7,771 nucleotides of DNA from Eubacterium sp. (GTDB lineage: Bacteria > Bacillota_A > Clostridia > Lachnospirales > Lachnospiraceae): assembly GCA_024687845.1 (NCBI GenBank), contig JAILEL010000349.1, forward strand, positions 1 through 7,771, written 5' to 3'. Each line of letters starts with the position of its first letter. Positions within the stretch are counted from its first letter, which is position 1. Both the position numbers and the translations under genes were made by a program. Below, in pieces: positions 1 through 6,882 of this stretch. A model generated the notes under the pieces. It saw only the letters and a program-made list of their open reading frames with translations, had not been told where the DNA came from and did no database searches.

Positions 1-576
1 ATTATTTCTATCCATCTGAAGCGGCTCATCCAGTTGTCCCTGTGCAACTCTGGCAGCAAAGTCCTTCAGATTCTTAAATGGTGCTATAACATTTCTATTA
101 ACATAGGCTGTAAATGCTATCATACCTATAAGCATTAAAAGTACACATATAATAGCACCTGTTATAAGCTTATTTCTGAAATCCTTAAGATTAGTAAGCC
201 CGTCATCTATGATGATAACATTTCCCCAGATTCTGCCATTTTCAGTCAGACTTTTATACAGAAATCTTTTCTTCATTGCCTTTTCAAGAGAAATGCCATT
301 ACTTAGATTAGATTCTTCAAACCCTGGACTAGAATACAGAACATTATCTGCAAGATCGATGATTACATAATCCACCCCAAAGTTTTTCTCATCCAGAACC
401 GAAAGATTGCTTCTTTTCTCCTCCGCAGTCACAGCAATATTATTGAGTGTTGAAATAATCTCATTGGTACTTCCTGACTTTCCTGATACTAAACTGTTCG
501 TAGAAAAAACAAGTACAACTATTCCTATCAGAAGAATCAAGGCAGCCGCTAAATACATTTTCACTAAATTTTTCAT
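1..576 (-). CDS. sensor histidine kinase HK1, N-terminal part (cut by window edge)
   Basis: Only the first 192 codons lie in the window, ending inside or just after the HAMP domain; the catalytic half is off the left edge. What is seen: a short basic N-terminus, a membrane segment at about residues 8-25, an extracytoplasmic domain at about 26-135, a second membrane segment at about 137-157, and a HAMP linker from about 158 (VIAPFKNLKDFAARVAQG, then LDEPLQMDR). The sensor part contains VDYVIIDLADNVLY (68-81), which aligns without gaps with the second kinase of this window (DY at 69-70 in both), so the two sensors are probably homologous, PAS/Cache-like folds (inference). The start is the ATG at 576, preceded by GGGA at about 7 nt. 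It lies 17 nt after the stop of RR1, so the two form a regulator-kinase operon. The call as a kinase rests on HAMP, topology, position and similarity to the full-length paralogue, because no H-box is visible here. Confidence 0.88.
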   Translation of the reverse strand, partial: MKNLVKMYLAAALILLIGIVVLVFSTNSLVSGKSGSTNEIISTLNNIAVTAEEKRSNLSVLDEKNFGVDYVIIDLADNVLYSSPGFEESNLSNGISLEKAMKKRFLYKSLTENGRIWGNVIIIDDGLTNLKDFRNKLITGAIICVLLMLIGMIAFTAYVNRNVIAPFKNLKDFAARVAQGQLDEPLQMDRNN

Positions 577-593
577 AGCTTTATCCCATGAAT

Positions 594-1361
594 CTATGGC
601 AGATTTTCAACAACATATCCGACACCCCATACAGTTTTTATTATGTCAGGGTCTTTCGGATCATTTTCAATCTTTTCACGAAGATGACGAATGTGTACCG
701 TAATCGTTCCATCACAGGTATTTTCATCACACCATACATTATCCAGAAGTTCATCGCGAGTAATAACTCTTCCGGAGTTTTCCAGCAGATAAATCAGCAG
801 TTTATATTCCATAGCTCTCAGTTCTTCCGGCTTATCATTAACCATCAGCTTATGCAAAGCTGTGTCGAGATATACTCCTTCTCTGAGATTGATGCGTCCG
901 TCATCTTTTTGAGCACTAGTGAGGCCAGTCTCTGAAGCATTATCCGAAACAGAAACTGCTGATACAGCTGCAACTCTGGCTGCCTCTTTCGCTTTCTCAT
1001 ATCTGTCAAGTACAGCCTTTACCTTTGCCAGCAGAATATTTAACGTATACGGCTTCTTGATATAATCATCACCACCGATATTAAGTGCTATTAGAACATC
1101 ATCATCGCTTGTTCTGGCACTGATAAAGAGAATAGGCATATCGTACTTTTCTCTTATCTTTTTGCAGAGTTCAAAGCCCGACCTGTCCCCCAGATTGATA
1201 TCAAGAAGAAGCAGTGATACATTATTATGCTCAAGGAAATCCACTGCGGCATCAAAGCTTGTAACATATGCTGTTTTAACATCAAGTATATTAAAGTAAT
1301 CAGAAGTTGAACGTGCTATAAGCTCGTCGTCATCTATCATCAGTACCTTATACTGTTCCAT
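594..1361 (-). CDS. OmpR-family DNA-binding response regulator RR1
   Basis: A 255-residue cytoplasmic transcription regulator that should be phosphorylated by the adjacent kinase HK1. The receiver domain (about 4-122) has the acidic pair D10/D11, phospho-acceptor D54 (LLLLDINLG), conserved S81 (FISAR) and K103-P104 (KKPY). A C-terminal winged helix (about 156-252) has the family's MEYKLLIYLL segment, recognition helix TVHIRHLREKIE and the TVWGVGYV wing. The linker between domains (about 123-155) is long and rich in Ala, Ser and Asp. The ATG at 1361 has GGAG 8 nt upstream. A TGnTATAAT promoter lies about 70 bp upstream, so the gene can be expressed independently of the ABC operon before it. 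It is a close paralogue of RR2 at 6129-6848, with 50 of 73 residues identical across residues 50-122. Likely targets are the neighbouring transporter and its own promoter, which is inferred from context. Confidence 0.95.
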   Translation of the reverse strand: MEQYKVLMIDDDELIARSTSDYFNILDVKTAYVTSFDAAVDFLEHNNVSLLLLDINLGDRSGFELCKKIREKYDMPILFISARTSDDDVLIALNIGGDDYIKKPYTLNILLAKVKAVLDRYEKAKEAARVAAVSAVSVSDNASETGLTSAQKDDGRINLREGVYLDTALHKLMVNDKPEELRAMEYKLLIYLLENSGRVITRDELLDNVWCDENTCDGTITVHIRHLREKIENDPKDPDIIKTVWGVGYVVENLP

Positions 1362-1394
1362 ATATACATCTCCAATTAATCATATTCTATCGTT

Positions 1395-1422
1395 TTATGC
1401 ATAGAGAATCCATAACTTATGC
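1395..1422. repeat. direct repeat TTATGC, 22 bp apart, in the RR1 leader
   Basis: The hexamer TTATGC (GCATAA on the transcribed strand) occurs at 1395-1400 and again at 1417-1422. The start-to-start distance is 22 bp, about two helical turns. The pair spans the expected transcription start and early leader of RR1. OmpR-family regulators usually bind direct repeats on one face of the helix, normally about 10-11 bp apart, so this could be an operator for RR1 or RR2. Six-base repeats in AT-rich DNA also occur by chance, so this is weak. Confidence 0.2.
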
Positions 1423-1427
1423 TGACT

Positions 1428-1458
1428 ATTATAGCACATCTTCAATACATATATGCAA
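1428..1458 (-). promoter_or_regulatory. extended -10 promoter for RR1-HK1
   Basis: Reading the minus strand, a perfect TATAAT lies at 1433-1428 and is preceded directly by TGC (1436-1434), giving the extended -10 form TGnTATAAT. A partial -35 (TTGCAT, 1458-1453) lies 19 nt upstream, a wide spacing, but extended -10 promoters depend little on -35. Transcription would start near 1421, about 60 nt before the RR1 start codon. No convincing terminator lies between the ATPase stop and this promoter, so readthrough from the ABC operon could add to it. Confidence 0.65.
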
Positions 1459-1511
1459 TCTGATTCTGATAAAATAAAGTAGAGTCCTTCGTCCATCGAA
1501 TCATGCAAGCT

Positions 1512-2276
1512 TTACCAGCCCATTTCACCAAGAAATTTTCTGATTTTTTCATGGCGCTCCTTGTCACCACTAATATATTCTCCAGGATTACATTCACCTA
1601 CAATTCCACCATCCTGAAGATAGATAATTCTGTTCGCTCTTCTTGCAGATTTAATATCGTGAGTAACCATTACAACAGACTGGCCACTTCTATTTATCTC
1701 TGTCAAAACATCCAGTACAGCCTTTACTCCTGCCGAATTAAGAGCACCTGTTGGTTCATCAGCAAAGACCACATCAGGATCATTTATCACGGCTCTTACC
1801 ATAGCCGCTCTCTGAGCTTCACCTCCGGAAAGCTGAGATGGAAATTTTCCCCTTAAGTCTTCTGATATTCCAACTCTCTCAAAAAGCTCATCTGCTTTTT
1901 TCTTTAAGTCCTTCTGCTTCTGACCTGTCAGCATTCCAGTGGATATGGCATTATCCATAATGCTCATGCTGTCCACCAGATGCACCTGCTGGAAGATAAA
2001 CCCACAGTGCTTTCTTCTAAATACTGCCAGCTGGTCATCATTCATTTTAGTAATGTCCTTATTTGAGTATTCAATAGAACCAAGTGTCGGCTTATCCATT
2101 CCCGAAAGTGAATAAAGAAGCGTTGACTTACCTGCGCCTGAAGAACCCATGATAACTGTGAAGTCCCCTTCATATATTTCCATATCCAGATTCTTGATAA
2201 TGTGCTGCTGCTTTCCACCTACTGAAAAGCTTTTGGATAATTTATCTGTTTTTATAACTACCTTTTTACCGCTCAT
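1512..2276 (-). CDS. ABC transporter ATP-binding protein, MacB/LolD-like
   Basis: The 254-residue ATPase partner of the FtsX-type permease encoded just upstream; it hydrolyses ATP at the inner face of the membrane. All nucleotide-binding motifs are visible and intact: Walker A GSSGAGKST (44-52), Q-loop around Q96-Q97, signature LSGGEAQR (149-156), Walker B VVFADE with D173 and catalytic E174, D-loop region GALNSAG (177-183) and H-loop H206. The family is the type VII (MacB, LolD, BceA, FtsE-like) ATPases of lipoprotein, peptide and antibiotic transport or mechanotransmission. The ATG at 2276 follows AAAGGGAG with a 6-nt spacer. Only 23 nt separate it from the permease stop, so the two are one operon. 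Nothing suggests decay. The substrate is unknown. Confidence 0.96.
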   Translation of the reverse strand: MSGKKVVIKTDKLSKSFSVGGKQQHIIKNLDMEIYEGDFTVIMGSSGAGKSTLLYSLSGMDKPTLGSIEYSNKDITKMNDDQLAVFRRKHCGFIFQQVHLVDSMSIMDNAISTGMLTGQKQKDLKKKADELFERVGISEDLRGKFPSQLSGGEAQRAAMVRAVINDPDVVFADEPTGALNSAGVKAVLDVLTEINRSGQSVVMVTHDIKSARRANRIIYLQDGGIVGECNPGEYISGDKERHEKIRKFLGEMGW

Positions 2277-2299
2277 AATCTACTCCCTTTCACAATCCT

Positions 2300-4657
2300 T
2301 TATTCTTGTATAAGTTTATAAGCTGACACTTTTTTCATCCTGCCCGACATGATAAATGTGACTACAAAAACTAACAATGCTACCATTACTATTGTTATAG
2401 GAATTGTTATTCCTTTTATAATAAGATCTGAATTTTCTACTCCAAAGCTTTTAAATATAACATTGAAAAGAGGGTTAGTTAATACATTTCCCATGACACT
2501 TCCTACAAGTGCTGCAGTAAAGGTTACTGGAACAAGAGATAGTGCCAGTTGCAATCTCAGCTGGCGACTGGTAAAGCCTACAGCCTTTTTGATTCCAAAC
2601 TCCTTCTCCCTTCTAATAAATATTGTCTTAAGAAGGAGTCTTACAACAACTATTACTGTAAATATGTTGAGTACAATAAGTATGGTAATCACAAAGCCGA
2701 CTGCGTAAACTGGCATGTTATCTCTACTACGCTGATGTCTATAATAATTTTCTGTATCTGTACAATTATCGCCCAACTCTTTTTTTACACTTTCAAGAAA
2801 ATCATCTACACTCTCTGAAGACGGATTTTCCAGTCTGATTCTAATATATGTATAATCTGGAACAGCTCCCAGCATTTCCATGCCGCCATCGCATATATAA
2901 ATTCTTTCACCAAATCCATATACTGCCTGCTGCAAACCAGTTACAAGGAATCTGTTAGATCTACCGTTATAATCAATTGTTATTTCATCCCCAACTCCAA
3001 CTCCCAGCTTATCTGCCAGTACACCTCCAATTACAACTTCATTTGCCTCTTTCAGCATCTCTCCCTCATATACTCCGCAATACACATATTCCGGTTTACT
3101 TATCCAGAGAAGTGTTGCTTCATTTCCTTCTGACTCCGCTGTACCTGATGAAAGACCGTAAGCCTGCTTTACCCCTTCCATATTCTGAAGTTTCTCAATG
3201 ATGTCATACATTTCATCCTGAGATTCATATTTGATTGTGACAAAAGCATCTGGTACATCACCTTGAAGCAGCCTTTGGAATTTGGTTATGTCTATCTTCG
3301 TGTTATAAAACAGGATACATGAAAATGCAGTTAAAAATGATACTGCTAAAATGATACCTAAAACGATAATATTCTGCCCTGCACTATGAAGAGTACTCTT
3401 TAATGCCAAGAGAACATTTATACCACCATGAGTTTTCTCAAGTGGAATATGATTCTTCTTAAAACTGTGAGAGGCGAGTCCAAATCTCAGTGCAGTTGCT
3501 GGATGAACATTCTTCAGCTTTATAGTTGATAGGACTGTAATCATTATCATTCCCAGGAGTATTCCCAGAAGAATTGGAATGGATATCATAGGATAAAACT
3601 TTTCTTCCCAAACCATTCCTGAGATTTCTCTTATTACTGCATCTTCAAGAAGTGGATAAAGCCCGTAAGCAAGTCCTATTCCTATTCCACTTCCAACCAA
3701 TGCCACAAGAGAATACTCCATTATCATAGCTCTTCTAACCTGTGAATTGGTAAATCCAACTGCTCTAAGAGCACCTATATTTTTTATATCTCTATCGATA
3801 TTATTGTTGATGGTAAAGATGATCATGATGAAACAGATTATAATTATGATGACTGAGAAAGCTGCCATAAATGCTGCAAGGATAGTAATTATTCCTGTAT
3901 AACCTGTCTTCGCGAGTACTGTTGTGAATCCATAATTATTTATCCCTGCATCCTCAAGTTTTTTACTCTGTTTCTTTAGTTCATCATCTATCTGGTTATG
4001 GTTTTTATATTTAACATTTATACCCTTATAGCTGCAGAACTCTTTTCCTTCCTTCATCAGGTCATCAGACTTTTCTTTAATCCTGTCAAAAGAATCATTA
4101 TCAATTACTGAAGAGAAATAGGAATAACTATTTCCACAGAAGAGATCCTCATATATTCCTGCAACAGTAAATGTATTTTCTCCTAAAATATCCGAACCTA
4201 TAACAACCTTATCTCCAACCTTTAGTCTGTTATAATATGCCGTATAAACATTTATATATATCCATGAATCCTGAATGCTGGTATCTCTTTCAACAAAATT
4301 CAGATTCATATATTCATTCATTTCATTCTCAGGAATAAAGAACAACTCCTCAATAGTCCGGTCCTTCGCCTGATCCTTGACAATCTTGAAATCACCAGTT
4401 CTTATCAAATCCACAATTCTATATTCTTTGACCTCGTCCATATCCTCAAGTTCATTTTTTATGGTTTCCTCATCACCAAGTGCAAATGAAAATGAGTCCC
4501 CCATGTTACTCGTTTCTGATTTTTCATCATATAGCGCTTTATACATAGACACCATACGACCAACATGAAGTAGTGTTACTGATAAAATAATTATCATGAG
4601 AAATGCTGATAAAACAGCTCTGTCTTTATGAATATTCGCCTTAACAAGTTTGATCAT
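2300..4657 (-). CDS. FtsX/MacB-type ABC transporter permease with duplicated halves
   Basis: A 785-residue membrane permease. The predicted order is: membrane segment at about 14-32; a first extracytoplasmic domain at about 33-250; three segments at about 255-283, 315-337 and 357-379; a further segment at about 428-450; a second extracytoplasmic domain at about 451-648; and three final segments at about 650-676, 704-730 and 748-770. Each half carries the FtsX signature after its first core helix, seen as IGALRAVGFTNSQVRR and EFGIKKAVGFTSRQLRLQ, which marks an internal duplication. Total: about eight membrane segments and two outside domains, unlike BceB (about ten segments, one large loop). 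Five outside cysteines (about 174, 208, 527, 589, 632) could pair. The start chosen is the ATG at 4657, with GGAG 7 nt upstream; an in-frame ATG seven codons earlier (4678) lacks a good ribosome site. Its ATPase partner follows directly. Export or envelope mechanotransmission is likely; the substrate is unknown. Confidence 0.93.
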   Translation of the reverse strand: MIKLVKANIHKDRAVLSAFLMIIILSVTLLHVGRMVSMYKALYDEKSETSNMGDSFSFALGDEETIKNELEDMDEVKEYRIVDLIRTGDFKIVKDQAKDRTIEELFFIPENEMNEYMNLNFVERDTSIQDSWIYINVYTAYYNRLKVGDKVVIGSDILGENTFTVAGIYEDLFCGNSYSYFSSVIDNDSFDRIKEKSDDLMKEGKEFCSYKGINVKYKNHNQIDDELKKQSKKLEDAGINNYGFTTVLAKTGYTGIITILAAFMAAFSVIIIIICFIMIIFTINNNIDRDIKNIGALRAVGFTNSQVRRAMIMEYSLVALVGSGIGIGLAYGLYPLLEDAVIREISGMVWEEKFYPMISIPILLGILLGMIMITVLSTIKLKNVHPATALRFGLASHSFKKNHIPLEKTHGGINVLLALKSTLHSAGQNIIVLGIILAVSFLTAFSCILFYNTKIDITKFQRLLQGDVPDAFVTIKYESQDEMYDIIEKLQNMEGVKQAYGLSSGTAESEGNEATLLWISKPEYVYCGVYEGEMLKEANEVVIGGVLADKLGVGVGDEITIDYNGRSNRFLVTGLQQAVYGFGERIYICDGGMEMLGAVPDYTYIRIRLENPSSESVDDFLESVKKELGDNCTDTENYYRHQRSRDNMPVYAVGFVITILIVLNIFTVIVVVRLLLKTIFIRREKEFGIKKAVGFTSRQLRLQLALSLVPVTFTAALVGSVMGNVLTNPLFNVIFKSFGVENSDLIIKGITIPITIVMVALLVFVVTFIMSGRMKKVSAYKLIQE

Positions 4658-4664
4658 ATCTCTT

Positions 4665-4668
4665 CTCC
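4665..4668 (-). promoter_or_regulatory. ribosome binding site deciding the permease start
   Basis: GGAG on the minus strand stands 7 nt before the ATG at 4657. The upstream in-frame ATG at 4678 would place this GGAG inside the coding sequence and has only AAAAG in front of it. The shorter product is therefore preferred. Confidence 0.75.
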
Positions 4669-4693
4669 AAATACGCATCTTTTAATATTGTGA

Positions 4694-4722
4694 ATCTTAA
4701 TTTCAAAACTATTTGTTCTAAA
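4694..4722 (-). promoter_or_regulatory. possible weak promoter for the ABC operon
   Basis: On the minus strand TTTAGA (4722-4717) and TAAGAT (4699-4694) are 17 nt apart, each matching four of six consensus bases. It is the only reasonably spaced pair I find between the terminator and the permease start, and the -35 overlaps the terminator's T-run. A weak core of this kind would suit activation by a phosphorylated OmpR-type regulator, but AT-rich sequence gives such matches easily. Confidence 0.2.
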
Positions 4723-4753
4723 AAAAGACCACACAGTTTGTTTCTGTATGGTC
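4720..4753 (-). terminator. intrinsic terminator after HK2
   Basis: On the minus strand GACCATACAG (4753-4744), loop AAACAAA, and CTGTGTGGTC (4736-4727) form a 10-bp stem with one T-G wobble. Seven T residues (4726-4720) follow directly. It lies about 50 nt after the HK2 stop codon and about 62 nt before the permease start codon. It should end most of the RR2-HK2 transcript; any readthrough would enter the ABC genes. Confidence 0.88.
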
Positions 4754-4804
4754 TCAGTATAATACTATTAAATTTTTAAATCTTTGTCCGTTTTTTAAAT
4801 GTTT

Positions 4805-6127
4805 TTAAACAATTTTAATTCGAATAGCCACAACAAGTCCACCACCATCATTTCGGCATTCCAGACTTCCATCCATTTTCTCCATCAGATATCCTGATAT
4901 ATAAAGTCCAAGTCCAGAGCCATCCTTACCACTGGCATTAGAACCTCTCATAAACTTCTGCGTGATCAGTTCCAGTTCGTCATCCGGAACACCTCCACCT
5001 TTATCGCTTATCTCAATGACTAGATAATCAGGACTGGATTTTTCGAACCAGCTCTTAACATTTATTTTCGTATTCGCATATTTATATGAATTGGAAATGA
5101 TATTACTAATGACTTGATTAAGTCTCAGTCTGTCAGCTAATAGAACCACTTCCTTAATATCAAGGACTTCCACCTTACTTAGATAATCTGCTTCATGAAC
5201 AATCTGAACTATATCTGTCGAATTCATTTCCTCAGGTTTTACTTCCAGCTGTTCAAGTTCTTCAAGAGTAGCATGAAACAGATTTGATATCAGATTATCA
5301 ATCTGATCCGCCTTACTGTTTATGGAAGCGATGGTATCCCGCTCCATGTCATCCTTCGCATTAAGGCTCATAACATCTGCCATAGCCTTTATGGAAGCCA
5401 CTGGGGTTTTAATATCATGAGATAGTTCCGCCACCAGTTCCTTACGACTCTTAACCGCCGCTTCCTCCCGCTCTCTAGATGCCTTTAGTTCTTCACGCAT
5501 TATATCAAAGCTTTCGGTAAATGCACCAAACACATGACCTCTGTCCATTTCCAAAGGAGTATCCAGGTCACCTGAAGCGATTCTGGAAGCAAACCCTTTA
5601 AGTTTATTAAATGGAGCAACTACTCTGACTCTTAGATAGAGATAATATAAAATAAATACAAGAGCGGTAAGCACTATGATGATTGAAAGGAATGTGGCTA
5701 TCTTCTGATTCATCTTCTGTTCCTGTTCTTTCTTAGGATTACGGACTATCAGCTTTCCAACCACCTTTTTCTTAGCCGCTCCACCTTCCTCTTCCTGATT
5801 ATCTTGAACTATCTCGATATCACGAATAATATCATAATTGGATGTAGCCGAAGAAATACTTTTGGACATATCCTCCCGGGTATATATCAAAAGGTTGGAA
5901 TCATTATCCAAAACCGCATAGTCAAAATTCTCATCTTTATCAATAAGAACATCCTGCTTCTCACTAATCTCATCCCAATTATCAGAAAGCCTGATCAGGC
6001 ATCTATTTATCTCTGTAGTATGGGTTGGAATCTCATTTGAAAAATATCCACTACTTATCTTATAACAGCCAAATGCACCAACTCCCAGCAAAAGCACTAT
6101 GTAAATTATCAAGAATCTTAGTTTCAT
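4805..6127 (-). CDS. sensor histidine kinase HK2
   Basis: A complete 440-residue membrane kinase that should phosphorylate RR2. In order: membrane segment at about 4-22; extracytoplasmic sensor at about 23-143; membrane segment at about 144-165; HAMP at about 166-218 (VVAPFNKLKGFASRIASGDL); HisKA with phospho-acceptor H237 in ELSHDIKTP; then an ATPase domain with N-box N342 and N346 (NIISNSYKYA), G1 D375 (SDKGGGVP) and G2 GSGLGL (403-408). All key residues are present. The sensor has DYAVLDNDSNLL (69-80), matching HK1 without gaps, and a charged QEEEGGAAKKK stretch (111-121) near the membrane. A sensor of about 120 residues argues against the short-loop intramembrane-sensing kinases typical of Bce systems. 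The ATG at 6127 is one base after the RR2 stop; its ribosome site GGAG (6138-6135) lies in the last codons of RR2, so translation is probably coupled. Confidence 0.96.
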   Translation of the reverse strand: MKLRFLIIYIVLLLGVGAFGCYKISSGYFSNEIPTHTTEINRCLIRLSDNWDEISEKQDVLIDKDENFDYAVLDNDSNLLIYTREDMSKSISSATSNYDIIRDIEIVQDNQEEEGGAAKKKVVGKLIVRNPKKEQEQKMNQKIATFLSIIIVLTALVFILYYLYLRVRVVAPFNKLKGFASRIASGDLDTPLEMDRGHVFGAFTESFDIMREELKASREREEAAVKSRKELVAELSHDIKTPVASIKAMADVMSLNAKDDMERDTIASINSKADQIDNLISNLFHATLEELEQLEVKPEEMNSTDIVQIVHEADYLSKVEVLDIKEVVLLADRLRLNQVISNIISNSYKYANTKINVKSWFEKSSPDYLVIEISDKGGGVPDDELELITQKFMRGSNASGKDGSGLGLYISGYLMEKMDGSLECRNDGGGLVVAIRIKIV

Positions 6128-6128
6128 A

Positions 6129-6848
6129 CTATATCTCCAGCATAAATCCGACTCCCCATACAGTCTTTATAAACTGAGGTGAACCTGCATCTTCTTCAAT
6201 CTTTTCTCTAAGATGTCTAATATGCACATTTAGCGTCACATCTCCAACAAACTGAGTATCCCATATCTTTTCAAATATCTCATCTTTCGGAATAACACGA
6301 TTCTTATTCTTAAGAAGATAAACCAATATTTTATATTCCATGGCCTTTAGGGCAGTTTCTTTTCCATCCTTTTCTACCGTTGCCTTCTTAAGATTGATGA
6401 TTGCATTTCCCATAACAACCTTGTCAGAACTCTGATCTGAAGGAGTTTCTTTTATATCAGACTTCTCCTGAATATCATGTGCATCCTCATATCTCTTCAA
6501 CTCTGCTTTAACCTTTGCAAGAAGTACTCCCAAAGAATACGGCTTACAGATATAATCGTCTCCACCAATACTGAGAGCCAGAAGCATATCATCTTCTGCG
6601 GATCTTGCACTAATAAAAAAGATAGGAATATCCATAGTTCGTCTTATCATCTGACATAGATCAAAGCCACTATCTTCACCCAGGTTGATATCCAAAAGCA
6701 CCAATGAACAGGTGTTCTCCTTAAAGAAATCTTCAGCCGATTTTGCATCCAATACATACTGAGCAGTTACCCCAGACATATTAAAATATCTGGCAGTATA
6801 ATCCGATAATTCTTTTTCGTCATCAATTATAAGTACACTGTAATGCAT
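6129..6848 (-). CDS. OmpR-family DNA-binding response regulator RR2
   Basis: A 239-residue transcription regulator and the partner of HK2. The receiver has D9/D10, phospho-acceptor D53 (LVLLDINLG), S80 (FISAR) and K102-P103 (CKPY). The winged helix (about 145-238) has MEYKILVYLL, recognition helix NVHIRHLREKIE and TVWGVGFM. The recognition helix differs from that of RR1 at only one position in this stretch (N for T), so the two may bind similar operators. A TTG four codons upstream (6860) is in frame, but it overlaps the GGAGG ribosome site; the ATG at 6848 with a 5-nt spacer is the better start. The gene begins 34 nt after the acetyltransferase stop with no visible terminator, so it is probably co-transcribed with that gene. 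Target genes are inferred from context to be the transporter downstream. Confidence 0.95.
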   Translation of the reverse strand: MHYSVLIIDDEKELSDYTARYFNMSGVTAQYVLDAKSAEDFFKENTCSLVLLDINLGEDSGFDLCQMIRRTMDIPIFFISARSAEDDMLLALSIGGDDYICKPYSLGVLLAKVKAELKRYEDAHDIQEKSDIKETPSDQSSDKVVMGNAIINLKKATVEKDGKETALKAMEYKILVYLLKNKNRVIPKDEIFEKIWDTQFVGDVTLNVHIRHLREKIEEDAGSPQFIKTVWGVGFMLEI

Positions 6849-6853
6849 ATCAT

Positions 6854-6858
6854 CCTCC
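6854..6858 (-). promoter_or_regulatory. ribosome binding site deciding the RR2 start
   Basis: A GGAGG on the minus strand sits 5 nt before the ATG at 6848. Using the in-frame TTG at 6860 would require this Shine-Dalgarno sequence to be codons 2-3, which is unlikely. Confidence 0.85.
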
Positions 6859-6882
6859 AAAAATCAAAAGCTCTGTTTCACA

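Noticed and set aside
1..576. HK1 as a truncated pseudogene
   Set aside because: The frame stays open to the window edge, so the missing kinase domain is simply outside the window.
407..935. Plus-strand open frames of about 100 codons
   Set aside because: They lie antisense to HK1 and RR1, whose motifs are clear, and they have no recognisable domain.
1478..1511. Terminator after the ATPase gene
   Set aside because: Only a 4-bp TTCG/CGAA pairing without an adjacent T-run is found, too weak to call.
1689..1750. ATPase D-loop with Asn (GALNSAG) instead of the common Asp as a defect
   Set aside because: Asn here is common in MacB/LolD-like ATPases, and all catalytic residues are present.
1503..1856. 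Plus-strand open frame opposite the ATPase
   Set aside because: It is antisense to an intact ATPase with all its motifs; the translation looks like a low-complexity shadow.
2349..3201. Three plus-strand open frames opposite the permease
   Set aside because: They are shadows of the hydrophobic permease codons, with no supporting signals.
1512..4657. Naming the transporter BceAB, or the kinases BceS
   Set aside because: The permease has two halves and two outer domains rather than the BceB layout, and both kinases have sizeable outer sensor domains.
4754..4800. TATACT-like -10 just upstream of the terminator as the ABC promoter
   Set aside because: No -35 at suitable spacing and no TGn extension; the region is almost all A and T, so chance matches are expected.
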